64,000 bases of DNA from Mimachlamys varia (lineage: Eukaryota; Mollusca; Bivalvia; Pectinida; Pectinidae), in the NCBI GenBank assembly GCA_947623455.1, contig OX392545.1:21054001-21118000 (forward strand). Direction: 5' to 3'. Shown piece by piece: positions 59,396 through 64,000 of the stretch (positions are counted from its first letter, which is position 1; each line of letters opens with the position of its first letter). The notes beneath the pieces are model-generated. The model made no database searches. It was given only the letters and a program-made list of their open reading frames with translations, and was not told the DNA's origin. The position numbers and the translations under genes were made by a program.

Positions 59396-62115
59396 CCACT
59401 TTTCTTAATACAGTCCACTGACTTCAGTAGATCACGGCGTTAATAATTAAATGTTGGGTTGGGGGGTTGGGGGTCGGGTGAGGGTGGTGGATGGGGATGG
59501 AGAGGATCACATTAGTATTTTCTTCTGCGCTATCGCCTGTTAATTTTGAACAATGGAAGCAGGAGGCGACCAACCCTAAATACAGCTTTTTTTTGTTCCG
59601 TGTCGTCCTGTTAAAGGGCAATGAGAGTGTACATGCTGCTCTCCCTCGGTACCACCTTAGTTCTACAACTTGTCGTTTATACTTCCCTTACTTACTGTCC
59701 GGCGATGTCTAAATACCAAGTTGTTAGTACATAATGTTGAATGTGAAGACCTATACTAACAAACGAAATTCGCGAACGCCGCCTTTACTGGAGCTCGGTG
59801 TTGTTTTAAAAAGGAGGTAACTCATATTTACATGAACTGTCATGGGACATAAGTATTCGTCGTTTTGGTGGTGGCGCGTCATTCCTTTTTGCATCTCGCG
59901 GTCGTTTTTTCGGTGCGCTATATATACAAATGGGAAATTCATATATGTATTCACTAGAATTTACTTTTAGAAAAGGGTTAAGATTGGGCAAAATAATTTT
60001 TTTTTTATCACAGTGAAGCTGATGCCATTATATTTTTTCTTATTCCCCTAAATTGAAAATAATAATAATAAAAAAAATGATGAAATAAAAAGATAATGAA
60101 ATTTTACTATACTGATGGGTTCCCTGCCCCAGGGACCTATACGTCCCTGCCTACCCGTATGTCTTACAGATGTACATGTATCTCGTACGAGACGATCACA
60201 CGAAAATTTAGGGATAAGAATGAGGGCGTTTTACCGATATTTCCGACGTGATGTAGAACCTTTATAGCTGTTATCAAACAAGGACAGACTAAGTAGCCTC
60301 GGTAACAGTTTATACATTCAATAAGAAGTAAACATATCAAATGTTAACTCATGATAGAAAAAGTCCGAAGGGTTCCGGATGTAGGTACCGTCCTGCACCA
60401 GACTAGCATAAGATATATTGTAATGCTCTTGGGGTTCTTAGAAATGCCCACTTGGTTGATTTTTTTTGTTTAGAGGTTGCATATATAAACTTGTTGGATT
60501 TGAGCCAGACAATCGTTCTGATATATGTGTCTCACTTCCCCAGGTCCCATAGGGGCCGAGCGTCATATAATTCTAACAATACATTTTAAACGGCTGCAGT
60601 GATGCTGGAGGTTTACCGATAATAAACTATTTATCTACACTAAATCTGGGGTCAGTCGAGACTAAGCCGTAGATTTACAGACAAGTGGTCCTAAGGTTAG
60701 TAATATTACAAGGAAAATTGTCTGTCTGTTTCTAACGCAAAAACAACTTTTGTACATTTAAAAAAAGAGTTGAATATGAAGGCAAAGTTAACCGATCAAA
60801 TTTACACCAATCGGACAAATATTGATAAAATTAATCTTATAAGAGTATGGCTGCATACTTCGATGTTAATCAATGATAATGTCGAAATTCAACGGAATAA
60901 ATCCGGGATATTCCGAAAGTTATCGATATACTTCAATAAATATGCAGATTTTCTACGCCGAATACGATTTGTGATTACAGACGGTCAGACGCCCACACCA
61001 CTGAAGTAGCTGTGCGGCCCCTAAAGCACGAGGAAGGGCACTTTTTCGAAAATTTGTTCTTAAAGTTGTAAATGTTAATGTTTTTGATTGTCAGCTGTAG
61101 ATTATTGTTAGAGAAAATTCATTTGAAAAAAAAATGTTCAAAGACAATCATTGATACAGTTGGGTCCCTAACGCTAAGTTGACCTTTTAGCAAATTGCTA
61201 CAAATACATCGATGGTAAACTAACTTTGCCTTATCCTACAATATAATCTAGTCTATACACCCCCCGGACGACTATTTTGAGACTGACAGTCTCAAACTTT
61301 GACATTTTTGTCGAAATTTTGTTATGTTTAAGTGAAAAAAATGCGATGAGACTCTAACGAAATACGTATAAAACGGAAGTACAATAACGACTTAACACAA
61401 GGCCATACCAAGGATGGTAGGGCTACCATACGGTCCACATAACACGGAGATACGGTCAATCATCGACCCCCGCGGCCATTACTCCGGGAACATTTAAAAC
61501 TAATCCTAACGTAATGGGGAAAATTGTTTTCGAAAACAAATAAATATAATCCAATTATTTGACAATGAATTGAAAATGTTTAGCGTGCAGACAATGAAGA
61601 CCTAACGTTCAGCAATATTGGGGAAAATGAATTACAGGCTTCTAAAGACAATATATTTGTAAGGTCATGACGATCACGTTACCGACAAACAGAATAGTTG
61701 ATGGGGAAACTCTCAGGAAATCGATAGAGATAGCAGACAAAATCTAATAAAATCATACAAATCTAAACCTATAACTTAAAACGTTCAAAAGGATTTCAAT
61801 CAAACCGTGAAACAATTTTGGTTTAATTGACTTTCTGTCCAAACAAAAAAAAAAGAAAAAAGATTAAGACATTTTTAAAACCAATCCATGATGAAGAGAA
61901 TTCCGTGACAGATTCATCAATATTATACAGTTCTATCAACACGCGCGGCACTGATGTTCATTGAATCGTGCGCGAGTGGTTGTAATATAGGGAGAGTCAA
62001 TAGACTGACAAATTGAAGGCCACCATATGAGATTTAAATTTGGTGATCGCAGTACGTTCGGTGTGGATGATATTGTATTTGATATCTGTGCTCTATCAGA
62101 GGTTCCTTTTTTGTT
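59396..62115. other. No gene recognised
   Basis: G/T-rich patch near 59455-59500, otherwise AT-rich. A 79-codon frame at 60770 has ordinary composition but no known domain. Confidence 0.45.
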
Positions 62116-62119
62116 AGTT

Positions 62120-62445
62120 TCTAGTTGCTAGATGCAAAATGCGAGTTGCGAGTTGCGATTTGCAGAGTGCGAGTTGCGAGTTGCAAAGTGCGAGTTGCGA
62201 ATTACAAAGTACGAGTTGCGAGTTACAAAGAGCGAGTTGCGAGTTAAAAAGAGCGAGTTGCGAGTTACAAAGAGCGAGTTGCGACTTACAAAGAGCGAGT
62301 TGCAAGTGCGAGTTGCGAGTTACAAAGAGCGAGTTGCAAAGTGCGAGTTGCGAGTTAAAAAGAGCGAGTTGCGAGTTACAAAGAGCGAGCTGCGAGTTGC
62401 AAATTGCGAGTTACAAAGAGCGAGTTGCGAGTTGCAAAATAATTA
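62120..62445 (+). repeat. 21-bp minisatellite, about 15 units
   Basis: The unit is GAGTTGCGAGTTACAAAGAGC, with variants ...GCAAAGTGC and ...AAAAAGAGC. Period 21 keeps several frames open (104-158 codons), a by-product. Terminated by an inverted unit at 62444-62470. Confidence 0.9.
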
Positions 62446-62470
62446 ACTCGCACTTTGCAACTCGCAACTT
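62444..62470 (-). repeat. Inverted terminal unit of the 21-bp array
   Basis: TTAACTCGCACTTTGCAACT and CGCAACTT form the reverse complement of the array unit, so the array end can fold back on itself. Confidence 0.75.
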
Positions 62471-62595
62471 GACAAAAAGAAACCCTCGCTCTATTCATCC
62501 TGTTACATCACTCTCGGGTGGGGGTGGTAGGGGGTCGAGTCATATTCACCTTGTCGATCATATACTGTACAATGGGGAAAAATTGGAGCACACGA

Positions 62596-62725
62596 AAGTG
62601 TCAACAAAACCATAATCAGGAATCAAAATCGATTTAACTAGTGGAAAAATATGAACAAAGAATATATTCATATGGAGACATCTGGGAAATTACGAGAGGA
62701 CATCGACAACTCAGGTTCAGATCCA
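62596..62725 (-). repeat. Unclassified dispersed repeat, copy 4 (reverse)
   Basis: GTCAACAAAACCATAATCAG, CAAAATCGATTTAAC, AATATGAACAAAG and TATGGAGACATCTGG match copies 1-3 in reverse. Confidence 0.6.
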
Positions 62726-64000
62726 AGTAAATTATGGCATGGACTAAAATTATTACGCCAAACACAAAATACATGTACAAATTGACGACACGGGCTATGT
62801 GGTCAAAGAATACCACGACATTTACAGTGTAGTACAATTTTCGATCAATCGTTGGGTTAATATGATACTTATGTCAATATTTGTTTACTCCAAAATAAGT
62901 TTCTTCTCACTGACCCAATGATATTACAGTGTTTTAGTTATATGTTTATCTTTTTCAACACGCCCACAACGATTGAACCCATTCACCCCTCAAAGACACA
63001 TTTGCAGTCTTCCGTTTCCAAGGTTAGAACAGTTCATTGTGGCATTCCAAGGGTAGTAAATATTAAAGGACAGACGACGTATGGTCATCAAATGGCAGTC
63101 CGAAGCACATCCCTCATGAATGTGTTGTCTAGCCGTGGAAACTGGCTGCAATTAGACGGACGTAGGGCACAAACGTGTTATTTATGGCCCACTTTATTCC
63201 CATGATTGTCTCCCTTGAATTATCTCCCCTTGAGTAAAACATACACCGTCACAAACACCGAACGTTTTACGAGCCTGCTGTGATGATAGAAACCAAGGCC
63301 AGACTAACATCCTCGTGACATGATAACTATCTTCCTGGAAATTGGATTATTTTCTCAGTCCTGTGGTTCGAGGTCGAACGTAACAGACGTTCCGAGTGTC
63401 ATTTTATCAGGCTATGAAATGAAGAGGACATCGAAAACCCACCACGTTATGGATGTCCCTTTTTTTAACATCATGTACTAAAATTACAAATTTTCTAATT
63501 TAACATACCTGGAGATTTTGACAATAGAAATAAATTAGTTTTTCACCCACATATTTTAGGCAATTGTTCTCGTAAAATATATCAAATGCAATGAATGCGC
63601 AATATATTTTATCATCATTATTATTTTTTTTACTTTCATCTTCAAATCGTCCTTAACGGAGATTTCATATTATTTATAAATAATGTAGTCTTTAGTATAT
63701 TTTATACTGTACAGATACTGCATTAGAACGACACAGAGCACTACGATAATGCTAGCTGATGTTGATAAAGGAAGTTAAACGTGAATAGAAATCGTGTTAC
63801 GAGATACAATAAACTTTATTTATAGTCGTATATATAAACAAAAGAAAACATTAAGCTGTTACTGCAGCGCTCTTTCTGCGACAAACATTGTAAAAACAAA
63901 CATAAAACAAGGTAATTAACAAAATGTATAGAGAAAAAAACAAAAGCTAAACATGCAAAACTGTACATTATCACAAATAACTATGAAATTATATAATAAT
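62726..64000. other. No gene recognised
   Basis: AT-rich. At about 63809-63823 AATAAACTTTATTTA offers polyadenylation signals on both strands, but no exon was identified beside it. A 95-codon frame at 62918 shows no known motif. Confidence 0.4.

Overview
The window looks like a metazoan nuclear genome, AT-rich and gene-poor, most likely from a bivalve mollusc. There are no operon-like gene strings or bacterial ribosome-binding sites. It carries tRNA-derived SINEs with a conserved core, several families of short inverted-repeat transposons with clear target-site duplications (TSDs), a Helentron/HINE (bivalve 'pearl'-type) element with a tandem core, and long minisatellites. The bivalve assignment rests on my recollection that these SINE and HINE-like sequences are common in bivalves; I could not search a database. 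The lineage is therefore inference.

Layout. 0-11 kb: mostly unique sequence with a compound fragment of an inverted-repeat transposon (1-401), a possible small transcription unit (about 1.64-3.8 kb), a minus-strand SINE (3.88-4.12 kb), paired CRE/CCAAT motifs near 6.07 kb, a 31-bp minisatellite (7.0-7.65 kb) and SINE-like repeats. 11.3-22.8 kb: an almost unbroken 11.4-kb tandem-repeat block made of a 51-bp minisatellite with an 833-bp higher-order duplication, a 5-kb HINE-like element with two internal arrays, and a 79-bp array. 22.8-33.3 kb: dispersed repeats, three more copies of the inverted-repeat family, and a 4-kb DNA transposon bounded by perfect 16-bp inverted repeats. That transposon holds a frameshifted DDE transposase relic with a SWIM-like tail and a small divergent ORF. 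33.3-36.3 kb: pyrimidine-rich low-complexity DNA, a SINE, then the best host-gene signal of the window: a core promoter and a first coding exon encoding a signal peptide (36202-36262) ending at a phase-1 splice donor. 36.3-64 kb: possibly intron or flank of that gene, with hAT-like MITEs (38.2, 43.6 and 47.5 kb), a foldback element (45.0 kb), a G-rich 36-bp minisatellite (46.5-47.5 kb), a GT-rich 36-bp minisatellite (53.9-55.7 kb), a 514-bp-offset duplication (52.1/52.6 kb), more SINE fragments and a 21-bp array (62.1-62.5 kb). I recognised no second exon of the signal-peptide gene.

Genes working together: essentially none here. The only recognisable proteins are a degraded transposase and the start of one secreted or membrane protein. 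The long open frames in the minisatellites (up to 352 codons) arise because the repeat periods (51, 36 and 21 bp) are multiples of three; I do not treat them as genes.
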